DNA from: Dirofilaria immitis
Taxonomy: Eukaryota > Nematoda > Chromadorea > Rhabditida > Onchocercidae
NCBI GenBank assembly: GCA_024305405.1
Contig: JAKNDB010000018.1
Span: forward strand, 124,001-188,000
DNA: 64,000 bases
Direction of reading: 5' to 3'
Shown: one piece after another, positions 28,501 through 43,000 of the stretch
Position numbering within the stretch: position 1 is the stretch's first letter
How the letters are laid out: each line of letters opens with the position of its first letter
The notes under the pieces: model-generated
What the model saw: only the letters and a program-made list of their open reading frames with translations
What the model was told of the DNA's origin: nothing
Database searches by the model: none
Program-made: the position numbers and the translations under genes

Positions 28501-30287
28501 TTATATCTCAATTTTATCAGTTCTTTTTCACAATTATTCATAATAACAACTTTTTTTTTGCTATAAAAATTTTATTTTAAAATATTTTTGTCGTAAAAAC
28601 CTATTATGCATGAAAATAATAAAATCAGTTTAATAACATTTGCAATAAATGAAATTGATATTTCGATTATTTTTAATTATTATCATTATCGCAATTTTAA
28701 TTATTGTCGTTATCACAATTTGAAAGTATAATTTAAAAAAAATAAAACGCATAAAATATTTGCTTAAAAAAATTAAATTGATCGAATAGATATAGTTGTA
28801 TTTTATATATGATAATGGCAGTGATATTAGTGATATCACTTTTATTAATGACATCAATAATAAAAATATTAATAGTAACAGTTAATTAACAATGATAGTA
28901 CTAATGATAACAATATTGATAATAAAAATAATAAAAAGGAAATAGTTGAAATTAAAATTATGATTAAAATCAAAAAAATTTGAAAATTTTCAAATGAAAT
29001 ACAAAAATAATATTGTTTAAAATTGAAGAATAATAATCATATGCCTAAGGTGTGTGATAATGAAATGATAATAAGAATAATCGAAATATCAAAAACTATC
29101 GATTAAACTACTAAACATTAAAGTGATAGTATTATTAATATCGTTATTATTATTACTATATAATTCTGTAAATTCATACTTCTGATAATCTAATCAATAA
29201 TTTACATTTCTGATACTTCTGATAGTTAAATCAACAAATTTCTATTTCAATAAATATTCTCACTACTGATATGCGAGATTATTTACATGTTTTAGTGTTT
29301 GGAATAGAATATATTCTAATAAATATGTATATTTTACTTCCGAATAATACAGAATTACCTGTTAATTAATATTATTCAATTAGCGTAACTCATACAGGTA
29401 AGTGATAGAATTTTTAATAAAAACTATTTAATATTTTATTCCAGTAACTATATTTACATCTGATGGCTTATATCATCAGAATCTTCCCTTAATTTTTATT
29501 TTTCCTTCTGAAACCCATTTCATTGAAAATATATCTTTTACGCATTTTATCTTATTCATTTTGAATTTCGACTTGTTGGTATGATAGTATCATCTTGCAT
29601 CTTATTCACGTATAAGTGTTGTAAAATGCAAGATTTGCACGTGAATAATGTGTAAGGTACGTGAACAAGACGTTAGGATATAATATGTGTTTGACGTCTA
29701 AAATTTTTACTATCAAATTATTAAAATATCAAATAAAATTTTTCTGTTATTCAAATAATAATAAAATGTATTGATTGTTTTTAATATTTGAAATTAATAT
29801 TATAATGGAAAATATGAATTAGAAATCAATTTTACATTTATAATTTATAAGAAATCAAGCCAAATGATAATATAATAACAGGTGATTATTTTTATCTCTT
29901 ATCATAATCCTATCTTTTTATCATAATAGATATTATTCCTATAAACTATTAAGAAATATGTCGTCGCTTATCATCATCATCATGATATTTAATTTATTTA
30001 ATGTTAATAATTGCTGAAATATTGCTTATACTCATTGCCATCTGATCAATTAAAATATCGTAATTTGATAAATTTGAAGTGAAAGAAAAGAAATTATTTG
30101 CATATTTTAATGGAATAGAAAACTAAAAATGTATTAATTACTACTTTAAAAATTTTTTTATTTAATTAGTTAAAAATTTTTCAAAACAAAATGATAAATG
30201 ATAAAATTTATAGTATTATATTAGGAAAAAGAAGAAAAAAAGGCATTTTTCTTTTTCTCAAAATAGAATTTTATTATAAAAATGTAA

Positions 30288-30600
30288 AATAATTTAATAC
30301 AAATTCATACTGTATATATAATATACCGTACGACTAATTTGCGCTAAAAAATAATTTAATATAAATTCATACTGTATATGCAATATACGTTCGACTAATT
30401 TCCGTTTAAAAATAATTTGATACAAATTCATACTGTACATACAATATACCATACTAATTAATTCCATTTAAAAATAATTTGATACAAATTCATACTGTAT
30501 ATACAATATGCAGTACTACTGATTTGCATTAAAAAAATAATTTGATATAAATTCATACTGTATATACAATATACAGTACTACTAATTTGCATTAAAAAAA
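30288..30600. repeat. 63-bp tandem repeat, five copies
   Basis: Five diverged copies of aaataattt(g/a)ata(c/t)aaattc followed by atactgtatatacaatata, then c(a/c)gtactactaatttgc. The last two copies carry a perfect inverted repeat, actgtata and tatacagt separated by five bases. The earlier copies have it degraded. Confidence 0.95.
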
Positions 30601-31143
30601 TTATCAACATTGTCAATTTTTTATTTTTATTCAAAATAAATGTTTAATTCATGAAAAGGACGACTAAAATCGAAAAAATTGACCAATTCCTCTTATATCA
30701 TTGAAAGAATTGAAAAAAAGTCAATTAAAAGAAATTTTAATTGAAAATTTCAAATTTATTTTTATTGGAAAATTTATTCAAATAATTTTATGATTATATA
30801 TGACTGATCAATACTTTCTCTTTATTTTATTCCTTTAACAATTGATGTGATTTTTTTACATAAAAAGAAAAAATAGATAATACGAAAATGAAATTAGGCC
30901 AACGAATTTAATTTAAAATAAAATTTTTGATCAAATTGATATGAAAAATTCTTGATAATATTGATATGGAATGTAGTTATACAGGAGAGAGAGAGAAAAA
31001 AATTAGGAACGGGATAAGTTTAAATAAATTGGGAATGAATGAATCAAAATGTGAGATGATGATGATGATAATGATGATAATAATGATGGAATTTATCAAG
31101 ATTTAAAAAAATTGCTTATTTATTATTAAAGAAATAACTAAAG

Positions 31144-31200
31144 GAGAGAGAGGGAAAGAGAAAGAGGGTGAGAGAGAAAAAGAAGAGAGAAAGCAAAAAA
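31144..31200. repeat. GAGA purine tract
   Basis: Run of gagaga, gggaaagag and related purine units on the plus strand; a shorter gagagaga lies at 30985-30995. Confidence 0.85.
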
Positions 31201-32559
31201 CAGAGAAAACGATATTTTTTATGATGCTAAAAATTTAACAAATTATTAAAATTCTCAAAAATAATAATTCCTAACACAAAAAGAAAAATCGTATCATCGT
31301 TTTGAGTTGATTCTCAACTGATAAATCATTAGTAATGATTATTTATTAAATAATAATTAGCATTAATTAATAGCATCATGATAATATTTTTTCCTTTTTT
31401 TTCATTTATCAATTTAATATAAATTTAAAGATTTTTATGTTCCATATTTCATAAAAATAGAATATTAAAATTATTTTTAAATTTCTTTTTTTCTTTGAAA
31501 AATCGCGAAAAAGTTTAAAATTAATAAAATTTTATTCTCAAAAATTTAAATTTAAATATTTAACTTTCAATAATTTAATTTTATATTTTATGAAAAATTT
31601 AATTTTCAGAGAATATTTGAAAAATTATTTTTTTGCTTAAAAAGAAAGAATGAAAAACAGAAATTTTAAAAATATACTTAAAAGAATGTAAAATAGAAAT
31701 TGGTATTAATTTCGCAATTAAATTAATTGTAAGGAAAAATTGAAAATGAAAAAGTATAATAACTATGTTAATAGGAATATGATTACAATATTTTCAAAAT
31801 TTCTAAATAATTTCATTTAAATATTTATTAAATTTAAATAGTAATTAATAGAAACTTATTTCAGATATCGATCGAAAACATAATGTTATAGTCAATAATT
31901 TCGTGTAAATTATATTTCTATTATATTATAAGATGAGGAATAAGATTGAGAAATATTGAAAGTAGGTTGATAGATAATTTGAAAGAATAAATCTAAATGT
32001 TTTATTGATTTGTCAATACTAACCAACCCACTTATATTGTTTACATAGTTAGCATAGGCTAATCGAGAATTGTCGATAAAGTTTGAAAATAGATTGAAAT
32101 TTACAAGAGTAAAATTTTGTTCGATCCATCCGTTCATTCATTCACTTATTTATCGTTCTTGATGACAATTCTCGATTTAGCTGCATGTAATCGAATATTT
32201 CGAATTTCGAAATATAATGTGCAATTAATTTTTATTGGATAATAAAAATTGAGTTATGAGTTGACTTAGAATTAATTACATATTTACTAAAATAGATCAA
32301 TTCAATATGTAAAGTTATAATAATCAATTAATAACTAACAAATAATTATTAACCCAAAAAAATTCAAAAATCATTTCACTAAAATAATTAAATTTAGCAT
32401 TTAAAATTGAAAAATTCATTTAATAGCTAAGAATAAAAATTAAGATTTATAAATAATTTTACTGAATTAACTTAATTCAACATTTTAAATTTTAATATTC
32501 ATTTTATAGCCAAAAAAATAAAAATTAAGCCAAAAAAAGTTAACGAATATACGTAAACT

Positions 32560-32750
32560 TAAAAGTTAAGCCAAAAACAAATTTAATTGCATACTTACTA
32601 AAACAATTAAATTTAATATTTGACATTAAAAATTAATTTAATATCAAAAGATAAGCCAAAAAAACAAACTTAGTTGCATATTTACTGAAATAATTAAATT
32701 TAATATTTGAAATTAAAAATTAATTTAATATCGAAAGATAAATGTTAAAG
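32560..32750. repeat. Repeat of about 85-90 bp, two clear copies
   Basis: The block aagccaaaaa..aaattta(g)ttgcata, then (c)ttact(a/g)aaa(a)taattaaatttaatatttg, then aaattaatttaatatc(g)aaagata occurs twice in succession. Weaker related sequence reaches back to about 32340. Confidence 0.75.
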
Positions 32751-32994
32751 TTAATCACACATATATTCGTTTAAATTTGTTCAAAGAAAAAGTAAGATGA
32801 AATTTCTGCAAAATTAAAGCGAATATATAAAAGTGAAGTGTCCTTTTCATTGGCATATTTCAATATCAAAATTATTTAAAGACCGGTCTTACCACATATC
32901 ACACATTTAACATTTCAAAAATGAGCAACAAATATCAGTTTGATAAGATTAGCGTGTAAAATGAAATTGACAAAAACATTGGAATATTCAATTA

Positions 32995-33270
32995 TTCGCC
33001 TTAAAAAAATACTCTATTCTTGATGACCTAAAACATGACCTTATGATAATGAAAATTTTTTCAGAATGCCTTTCGCCTTAAAAGGAATTATTTCTATATC
33101 ATGAAAAGATTCTATTACGCCACCTAATGATGTAACTTTATGATAATGGAAATTTTTAATTTTGATAAAGATTATTAGCCTTAAAGGAATTATTTTCATA
33201 TCAATGAAAAGATCCTATTACACGACTTAAGATATATATCCTTATGATAATGAAATTTTTTTAAATATCT
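32995..33270. repeat. Repeat of about 110-120 bp, two to three copies
   Basis: Copies share gccttaaaaggaattatttc, atatca(a)tgaaaaga(t)tccatta and cttatgataatgaaatttt. A further partial copy with gtgacctaaaacatgatatt lies apart at about 33768-33830. Confidence 0.75.
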
Positions 33271-34179
33271 AATTTTGATTAGTCGAAATAAAAATTTTGA
33301 ATCATTCAAAAAAGAAAATTATGCTGTATTTTCGAATTTCAAATAAATCAAATAAAAAAGAAATAAAAGTAGTAATTTTTTCTAATTATTAATTTTTATA
33401 TGAAGTAATGTTGGTAAAATTGTAATATCATTTATCATAGATAATTAGTCGACAAATATTTTAACTGATAAATGTTAAGCAAATACACCTGATGCTCCAG
33501 AGTAAACATGAACAATATGATATTTGATAAAGATGAAGAAAATTAAATGAAACTGAAAGTATAAATACTTCAAATCGAAGATTCTATTCAAAGATTCCAC
33601 TCGGAGATTCTAATCATATCGTTGTTATCTTTGAAATGGAACGAAAGATCAAATGAAAAATTTCTTTTTCATTTTTCTTTCAAAATTTAAACATTATTAA
33701 TGATATGTAATTAATTATCAGTAATATCTAATTATTGATAATTGTTCATGAAAAAAAATTATCTGCATATCAATGGAACCCTTCCATTAGGTGACCTAAA
33801 ACATGATATTATGAAAATTTTTGAAATTTTAATAGATAGCAGGGAATAGATAATATGAAAAATTAATTGGCCAAAAAGAAGAGAGATAATTTGGTGATAT
33901 CTTAAAGCATCTATAAGACAAAGACATTATCAATCAGCATGATGATCAATGATCCACTAATTTTATCAGGTACGAGTGAAAATTTTATGGTTGTTGTGAA
34001 ATTGAATGAGAGTATTTTGTCAAAGATTAGGAAAATCTCATGGGATTTTAGCATCTTCATTTTCAACTAATCATCAGCATTTTCCGATACAAATAAGCTT
34101 GTTATTTTAATATGATAAGTGATGAAAATGCAAAAACAATAAAATAATATTGTGTAACAAATAATATCCCTTATATTTC

Positions 34180-34475
34180 AGGCAATGCTTTTTATATTTT
34201 AAACAATGCTCTTTGTTAGTTAGGCAACACTCGTTGTATGTCAAACAATGTTCATTGTATGTCAAATAGTGTTCCTTATATGTCAAGCAATGCCCTTTAT
34301 ATGCTCTTTATTTGTGTCAACTGCTGCCCATTGTTTGTCAAATAATGTCAAGCGATGCTTTTTATATGCCAAGCAGTACGCTTTATATATAAAGCAGTGT
34401 TCCTTATATGTCAAGCAATGCTTCTTATATGTTAACCAATGCCCTTAAATGTTAAGCAATTTTTTCTTATATGTT
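34180..34475. repeat. 22-bp repeat array, about a dozen diverged copies
   Basis: Unit close to tatatgtcaagcaatgctttt. Many copies are distorted by small indels. An open frame rich in Cys, Gln and Tyr across it is repeat-derived. Confidence 0.85.
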
Positions 34476-35219
34476 TTGGATATTAAAAGAAATTATTTTT
34501 ATGTTTTTATTTATCATTACATACCATATTGATTTGATTAATTGATTATTTTATGCGAAATAATTAATTATAAATAAATCAAATTATAAAACAAGAAAAA
34601 TACATATACATATATATATATAATTTTAAAAATATACTTCAATGAGCATTTATGCAGATGGACAAGGTCATACTAAAAAAAAAAAAAGTTGTTTGTGATG
34701 AGAAAACGTTCAGATCATGAGTAAAAATGAAAGGTCATTGCTCGATAAATGCCAATCAAATAAAAATAAAGTTCTATGAAAGGTAGCAATTTTTGCATAT
34801 TTAAATGTATGTACTATTTTGTAAACAAATCGATTTAAAATAATTCAAGAAGCGAGAATATCAAAAATGATTACCTAAAATGGAAATATTTAAGATTCAA
34901 AAAAAAAAAATTTCATTCGTATTATAATATTGATATTAAATTATCATAATCAAAAATTATACAAAAACATGCGATGAACAGATTTCCCAAATCATTTTTA
35001 ATTTATCCTAGAATATACTTAGATAATCAAAATATGTTATACTTGAATGAAAAAGAATGGAAAATAAAGTTTTTATGAATCTTCGAAACAATTGAAATAT
35101 TTTATTTACAAGTTTATCTCATCCAAGAATATAAAATGGAAACGGATAACTCTTATTAATTTTAATTATATAATTTTCAATCGATTAATTGATAATTCAA
35201 TTTCCAAAAATAATTATTA

Positions 35220-35400
35220 AATAATTCAAAAATATCGAGAAAAGCATTTCGAGAATAGCAAAATTAATCACAATTAGCAATCAGATTTAGGAATTCTGCA
35301 TTTAATATTAAAGAAGCAAATTCAAAACGTCGAGAAAAACATTTCGAGAATCGATAAAATTAATCATAAATGAAATGATAATCTAATTTAGGGAGTCAAA
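35220..35400. repeat. Duplicated block containing tcgagaaaarcatttcgagaat
   Basis: Two copies about 108 bp apart of (a)tcgagaaaa(g/a)catttcgagaat followed by a(g)caaaattaatcacaa and a loosely conserved tail. Confidence 0.75.
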
Positions 35401-36699
35401 TTTAATTATTTAGAATTAGCAAATATTAATATTTATATTTAAAGCATATACGCGTATGGATATGTAAGTGATTGATGTCAACATAATTGTTAACTTTCAT
35501 ATTGTTTACATCTAACAATATATTTGTAAATAAATAAATAATGAATCTTTTAATTATTGATAATGATCAATAAATAATACATAATCTTTTAACACTTAGG
35601 TATGCTATTATCAATAATCTGAGTTTCCATATAATATAATTCATTTGTCATTTATCATACTATGACCTGATCCAATCATTTATCAATATTTGATAAATTT
35701 TATAAATTTGTTTTTTTCATCCAAATTTTAAGCTAATGAATTTTATAAAGAAATATAATTATTTATCTTTCTTTTTTCTTTCTTAATAATTCATTATCAT
35801 TTTATTTATCAGTAAAATTAAATTTATCTTTTTAATGATTTATTATCATTTTATCATTTCATTTATTAATAAGATTAAACAGTTATAAATTTTTAATATT
35901 TTAATTCATTATAATTTTAATATTTTAAAAAAGAAATTTCAAAGTTTTGCTATAAAATTTTCCAAGACTTTTATTGCAAATTAATTAAAATGCATAAGTA
36001 TTGAAATAGTTTGTTTTTAAGTTTGAGAAATTTTAAATGAAGCGATGCTATTAATTAGAATTCAAAATAATCATAACTTTTTAAAGTTTTATTCTCGAAT
36101 GCAACAATTTCTTGAAAATATATTTATCTATCCAGCAATATAATGCTTCTTCCTATTGGATTCAAAATTAAGAATTTTTCTTTTTGTTGTAAAATAATTT
36201 TTGAAATCTTTTTCAATTTAAAATTGAAATAATTTGAGGTAATAATTTTGCAAAAGTATTTGCACAAAATCATAAAAGAAATTAAGTTAAAGTAGAATGA
36301 ATGGAATGGAAAAAATTAAAAGATATTTGAGTCAAAACAATATTACAATGATAACGATTTCTTTGAAAAAATTGTTGTCATTGTAATAATAATTATAAAT
36401 ATTTAAATAATAATGATTTTAGCAAGCATTTGTTCCAGAAAAAAATTTAAGAATTTCGTTAGAGCAAAATATAGCTATTGAGATATTTTAATCAATGAAC
36501 TGATCTAAATATTAAATTTAAATTTCAAATCGATAAATCACAATACAGTCAAAATATGAGGCTTATTCAAATTGATAAGCATGAGATAAACAAAAAAAGA
36601 CAAAGCATCGAATCGTCAATGAATCAAACTAAATATGAAACTTAAAATTTAAATTAGTAAATTATGACACAATCATATTCGAACGAAAATATCTGATAA

Positions 36700-36925
36700 T
36701 TCCAAATCAAAAAACAAAACAATTTTAACTAACTGAAGTTGTCGACATAAATTATGATTTGATAACGGGAATCGTTATATTACGGTAACCCTGATATATC
36801 GTAACACTAAGAACACAAAATCAAAAAAAACAATTTTAAATGATTGAAGTTGAGATAAGTTATGATTTGATAGAGGAATCGTGATATTACGGTAATTTCT
36901 ACTGTATCATAATATTAAGAACACC
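36700..36925. repeat. Tandem duplication of about 115 bp
   Basis: Two copies of aatcaaaaaacaa.., gaagttg..taa(a/g)ttatgatttgata, then gaatcgt(t/g)atattacggtaa and ..aa(c/t)a(c/t)taagaacac, just before the 3' end of the transporter gene. Confidence 0.8.
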
Positions 36926-37075
36926 GCTATCAAATAAATCATGGATATATCTGTTTCTTTTTGTTTAAAATTTTATAGATTTTTTTCTGGCTCTTTTTCT
37001 CTAAATCTCTGTATTCCAAGATTCGTGAAAGAAGCAATATCAATGAAAAAATTTTGATCAATACTGATCACTTTA

Positions 37076-40000
37076 TTATGTTTCCGATTTTTCAGTTCGT
37101 TGATAATCCGTTAGTAAGAGATCTTTTGCGAAATAAAATACAGCGAAATCAGGAATTGATGATATCAATCTATAATACGATATATGCCAAGAGTAACATA
37201 ATTCTTGATTATATGATAATACATGATAGGATGTGCCATATAAAAATATTTCACATGTAAAAAACGGAACATTGAAATATTCCTTTAAATTTTGTAGAAA
37301 GTTGATGCTGTTTACAAGCAAATATTTGATTATTTTACTACTATAATTTTTTTATATGATAAAATTACTATGAATTAATCCTAAATCAAAAGTTAGTTGT
37401 ATAGTAAAAGTACCATAACTTAATCCTAAATTAATTCTCGATTTAAAAAATAATTTTTAATTAAGAATTAGTTGAAAATAAAAATCATACCTTATTATAC
37501 CATAAGTTAAATGAGTCATAAGTCGTAACTTTTCAGTATCATATATTTCACAAGCACCTCGTAATCTTTCGCCACATACACTATTCCACATAATACATGA
37601 TTTATCAATGATCCAACCCCAGAAAACCGATGATGGTAATGTTGCTGTAATAAGAAATTTATTAAAATTATTTACGACGAAAATGAAAAGTTATCATTAT
37701 TAATCCTAATTTCATCCTTATTTTAATTTAAAAACGATATTTTCATTTGAAAAATATTTGCATAATTTTTGCTAATTAGAAAATAATATGTTAGTAAATA
37801 AAATTAGCTTTCAATTTCAATAAAAATTTATGATAAGCAGACCGATTATGCTGACAAGAAAACCTTGAAAGCCAAGAGAAATGCTTCGATTCACTGGTGG
37901 TACTGATCTTAACAATTTCATATTAAATACTTAAAATTATTTTTGTGATTTCAAAAGGCTAAAGAATTAAATGATACTAATCATTGATATCGCAAAGGTA
38001 TCGAAAGAATTAATGGATAGATATAGAAACTTAAATGATAATTATTAATTTTTAATAATCATAAGTGATTTTTAATTGGTAAACTGTTTTTGTTAGAGAT
38101 AAATTTGTTAGATGGAAGAAGAGAAGTTTGAAATTGGCTAATCAAATTGCAATTTACCTGAGAATTATTAATACTGATGGAATAACGGCGATTCCACCAA
38201 AGATACTCGAGAGTGATAAATTTATAAAATACCAAATGAATTTTTGTTCACAAATATTTTGATTACAGAAATCACGCGATACTTCATGATCTGCACTATT
38301 CGAACAACTACAATTTTGGAAAGCCTAAAAGTTTAAGTTGAAAAAATATGAGAGATATATTATCATTTTAACTATATATAGTGTAATAATAATAAGCCTG
38401 GGACAAGGTATTCTAGAAGATAGGTAAATGAAAATTAACTTTGTACAGAAAAATAATTTCATACTTAATTTTAAAATTGCCAAGAATTCTACAGGCATTT
38501 ATAAAAGTTTAATTTTTATATTTAACTATTTTCTAATATTATACATAAACATGATATCTAAAATAAATTAACTAAAAATTATATTTATGTTTTTACTTAA
38601 ATTTAATTAATTATTTGAATTTTAAATATATTAAAAATTAGTTGTTTGAATATTAAATAAAAATTAAAATTTTAGGCCAAAAATTATAATTAAATTGTTG
38701 CTGAAATATAATTATATAAGAATTACATTTGAATTTTTAATCAAATTTGATTGACTAAAAATTATATTTAAATTTTTGCTAAAACTTAATTGTTATAAGA
38801 TTATTTTATTGCAGAAGATTAATAAATATGTTTATTTTAACTTTTTATCATTTTAGCAATTTCTAGAAAAAAATTTACTTTGCCAATTGATGGATCGGCA
38901 AAACTTTGGTCTAACAAACAACCAGCATGACAAGGTGAATAAAATGCTTGGCCATGTCGATCACATACTGGATGTAATGGCATACCAGTGCAATTACAGG
39001 CGATATTACAGGTCGTTGTAAAATTTTGATTACCTAATCTAAATTAATTAATTCGATTAATAAAATTTTTTCTTTGAAAGAAAAAAAAATCAATTTTTAT
39101 GAATGTAAAATAAAGAAATGGAATATATCGGAAATAAGATTAATATTTATTACAAAATTTTGATGATTAAATTTTACCTAGCCTTATCAGTAATTAAACT
39201 TAATGTTGATTTGCAACCAACCATTGCATTTTGAAGTACAAATAAAGCAGCAATTAATGAGCATGTAAAAATGCATGCTGCTGCTTGTCGACCTAAAAAT
39301 AATAATAAAGTAAAGTAATTATTTCATATGCAATTTACAAATATTTTTATCAGTAATTTAAGTAATAATGATAATAATTAGTAATCTTATAATATGATGA
39401 TAAAATATTCTTTCAAATTAATTCGGGTAATGAAAAAAATCCCTTAAAATGAACCATAAGTGATAAAATTAGCAATTCTGTTGATAAAAATTATATACAA
39501 AAAAGCTTAATAATTTATATTTTATAAATAATTATTATTTGCATTATTGTTTAATAATAAAATTTGAAAATAAATTGAATTCGAAATTTAATAATATCTT
39601 CAATATTTTAATTAATGATTTATCGAATAAAATTCATTTAATTACAAATTATTTTTATGTAAATATATTTAATATAAATTTTTTTTTTTTGTAAATGTTA
39701 CCTTGCAATTTACATTTTCGCATAACAAAACATCCAATTAATAAGCCAACAGCAAATCCTGGCAAGCTTGCTAATCCTGTAATATGATGATAAAATATTT
39801 TTGCAAATTAACGATAGTGATAAGAAATTCTTTAAATTAACAGTTTGCTAATCCCATAATGTGGTAAGAAAATATTTTTGCAAATTAATCATGGTGATAA
39901 GAAATTAAATGAACTGTTTGATAAACATGTAGTGTGATGATAAAAATATTTGTGCCAATCAATTATGATGATAAGAAATTCTTTCAAATAAATGATAAGT

Positions 40001-43000
40001 GATAAAATTAATAATTTTATCAGTAAATTATAAGAATTGAATTATGATATTTGGGATATTTGGGAATAAAAACCTTACTTATTTATATTTATAAATAATC
40101 AATTTTAATTTTACAATAAAAAATAATCAATTGGAAATTTAATAAAATAATAGAAAGAAAAGAAGGAAAGTAAAATATAAATTGATTTTTAGTATTTTGC
40201 AATGATAAAAACAAACCTAAAAAAGATTAGTTTTATATTGTGGAAAGCCGAATTGTACTTCTAAATATTTCGGTAGAAAGATGAAAAATCCTTTAAATGC
40301 AAAAACATCAATAATACGACCAATTATTGAACAAACATATACCGGTGATTTCATTATTGTTTTACAGTTGAAATAAAATCTAGAAAAAAATGTTCGGAAG
40401 AATTAGAAGAAAAAAAAGATTTGTTAAAATTGAAATAATTATTTTATTTCAACCTTTTTCTCGTCGAATATTCTGAATGATGTTTTCTCGAAAAAATTGT
40501 GTTATCATATGATTAAAAATAATATTCCATTTGATTTCATAATTTTTCAATATATTGTCATTAATATACTTGTAAGTTAAATATGATACTTAAAATTATA
40601 ACTAATTTGATCGAACTGTCGAGAAGGATTCATTGCGATGATTTTATCAGTGAGATTTAAAACTTTCAATATCATTTCTTACTGCGACATAAAGTAATAA
40701 TGATAAAATCTATTACGATGAGAATGGAGTGATAATGATAAAATATATTACAGAACTAGATTCATGAGTAATATTCTGAAAATTTCGAATCAATCAAAAT
40801 ACTGCTTAATAACAAGAAGCAATGTTTCAACCATTTGATAGCACTGAATGATCAAAAGATTGACATCTATTTGTATTCGAACCAAAGATAATTTCAAGCT
40901 TGTTTTTATCAGGCAAATATGATAATGATAAAGTGATAAATTAAAATTACTAATTCTTACCAATGATTTTTGCTTTTGCAGAAGTTGGCACAACGGTATT
41001 GCCTGCATCATTTCTTACAACATGACGATCAATTAACGCCAAACCCTTGCTCCTCATATTTCCGCCTGCTACAACCCTATAAGATATGATAATTTTCCAA
41101 AAAAAAAGAAATAACAATTAGTTCCTTTTATAGTTTTATTCTAGCCATTCCAACAAATTTTTATTTTCATATTCGAATTCGAATAATTAAAATAAGCAAA
41201 AACGATTACTTTTTTCATCGACCAATGAATGAATTTCGGAAGATGTACGATCGTCCAAACTATTCTTTTCATCATTCTTTAATTATAGATTCAAGAAAAA
41301 AACATTGAAAATACAAATAGCTATTGATAATCGATTTTATCATAATTATGAATTTGCAAAGATTATTTGAATTTTCTACGTTAACCAAGTCAGTCTTTTT
41401 ATTTCTCAACGTAAAATTCACGTAATAGATTTAAATCTATTGTAATCGAAAATTGAAACTTACGCAAATTTCTCTGTTCAATTGATCATGATTGTAATTA
41501 ACACAGGTTGGATATAAATATAAAGCTAACGATGGACAAAGTGATGCAATACCAATACCAAGAAAACCTGCCCACCAACGACCAATCCATAATGGATCTC
41601 GAGGTGTTAATCCAATTGGTACTAAAAACTTTGGTCATCTTGTTTTTAAACATGAGTTATCATTAAATTAGATAGACGTGAAATTGTGAAATGACTGCTT
41701 ATGGTAAATGCTAGTTTAATTTGATTGAATTAAATTAAATATGAAAATTTCATATAAAAATGTAATTAAATGAATGATATTCTTCCGTTGTAAGACAATT
41801 CGTAGCAATTAAAATTTTAGATAGCTTAGAAATTTTTATTAACAGTCAAAAATGAACATCATTTTTAAATCTTATGATTAAGAAGCAAAATTTTTCAAGT
41901 AATCCTCGAATATTTAAGTTTTTGAGCGAAATAACGATTACACCTGCTTGCAGAATTATTATATTTAATTACAATCAAATCACAAAAACTGTAACTAATT
42001 ACAGTATGACACTTCACAAACCTGTAACTACTGTAACCATTTAAGATTTTAATCTAAAATGCTTCCTTATTGTGATAGAATTGTTTGCATATCTGTTTGT
42101 GCAATCAAAATGATTTAACTTATTTTGTAAAAAATATTTTTATAATAATTTGGTTATTATACAAATTTATACTTACTTCAAAAAAATCAATCAATAATAT
42201 CTTTGTATACGTATACCAGTACTTACCATTGAAATTGTAATAGTAATTATTAACAATACTACCAATTAATAAGCCAAGAAATGGACCAAAAATACGGACG
42301 AAAAACATACAAGCTAAAATATGAGAAATCTAAATTATACAGAAATATGCATACATTCCTAAATTATTGTATGAAACATTTTCTGTATTATAGTCAAAAT
42401 TCCACGTTGTTGAATTATATGAAAATAATTTCACAATTTATACACAAATTTTTGATGTGCTCAATTAAGTTTTTTTAAATTCAAATTTATATTTCACATT
42501 TTGATTTATGATTTATTGTTTTTGAGTAATTTATTATTGTTTCTCTTTTCACTTATTTGCAAATGAATGAAATGCAAATGAAAAACCGAAATAAATTGGT
42601 AAATTTTGTCGTTTCACATTATCATCAATTAAAGGAAGGCCAAGTGAATAAGGCATTGTACGGCCAATACCAAGGATAATTAAGCCAGTAAATATCATAA
42701 TAAATGGTCTTATATTTGATGATCGACTTGAACAACGAACCTTATTGATCTATAAGATTAGTTAGCAAAATAATACAAAAAATTTCTATTATATTAGCAA
42801 AAAAAAAAAGAAGTATACTTTATAGAAAAATATTAAACTACTCGAGAAATACTCACTAATTATATCATTATCGAAGAATTCAATAAACAACAATATAATT
42901 AAAATTTAACTCAAATGAAAAGTAAAAAAATTGTTAAAAATTTGAAAAATTCATTCTCGAATTACTTAAATTTTATTTCCCTTACTTTTATTATCAGTCA

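Larger units (their letters stand above)
25325..37075. other. Gene-poor spacer upstream of the MAGUK start
   Basis: Nothing in these 11.7 kb passes as a gene. The few open frames over 60 codons (for example 31910-32137, minus) lack splice-bounded or recognisable protein structure. The region holds tandem arrays at 26298-26412, 26435-26720, 28315-28500, 30288-30600, 32560-32750, 32995-33270, 34180-34475, 35220-35400 and 36700-36925, plus a purine tract at 31144-31200 and GAT repeats at 31045-31090. MAGUK 5' untranslated exons or promoters could lie here unseen. Confidence 0.75.

Noticed and set aside
31910..32137. Minus-strand open frame of 75 codons with ATG
   Set aside because: Asn/Ile/Ser/Phe-biased, no acceptor or donor in phase, no recognisable motif; left as unsupported.
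34248..34448. Cys/Gln/Tyr-rich plus-strand open frame
   Set aside because: Coincides with the 22-bp tandem array; periodic residues reflect the repeat.
37054..37260. Plus-strand open frame of 68 codons
   Set aside because: Antisense to the last OATP exon (ISSIPDFAVFYFAKDLLL), which has the family-typical C terminus.
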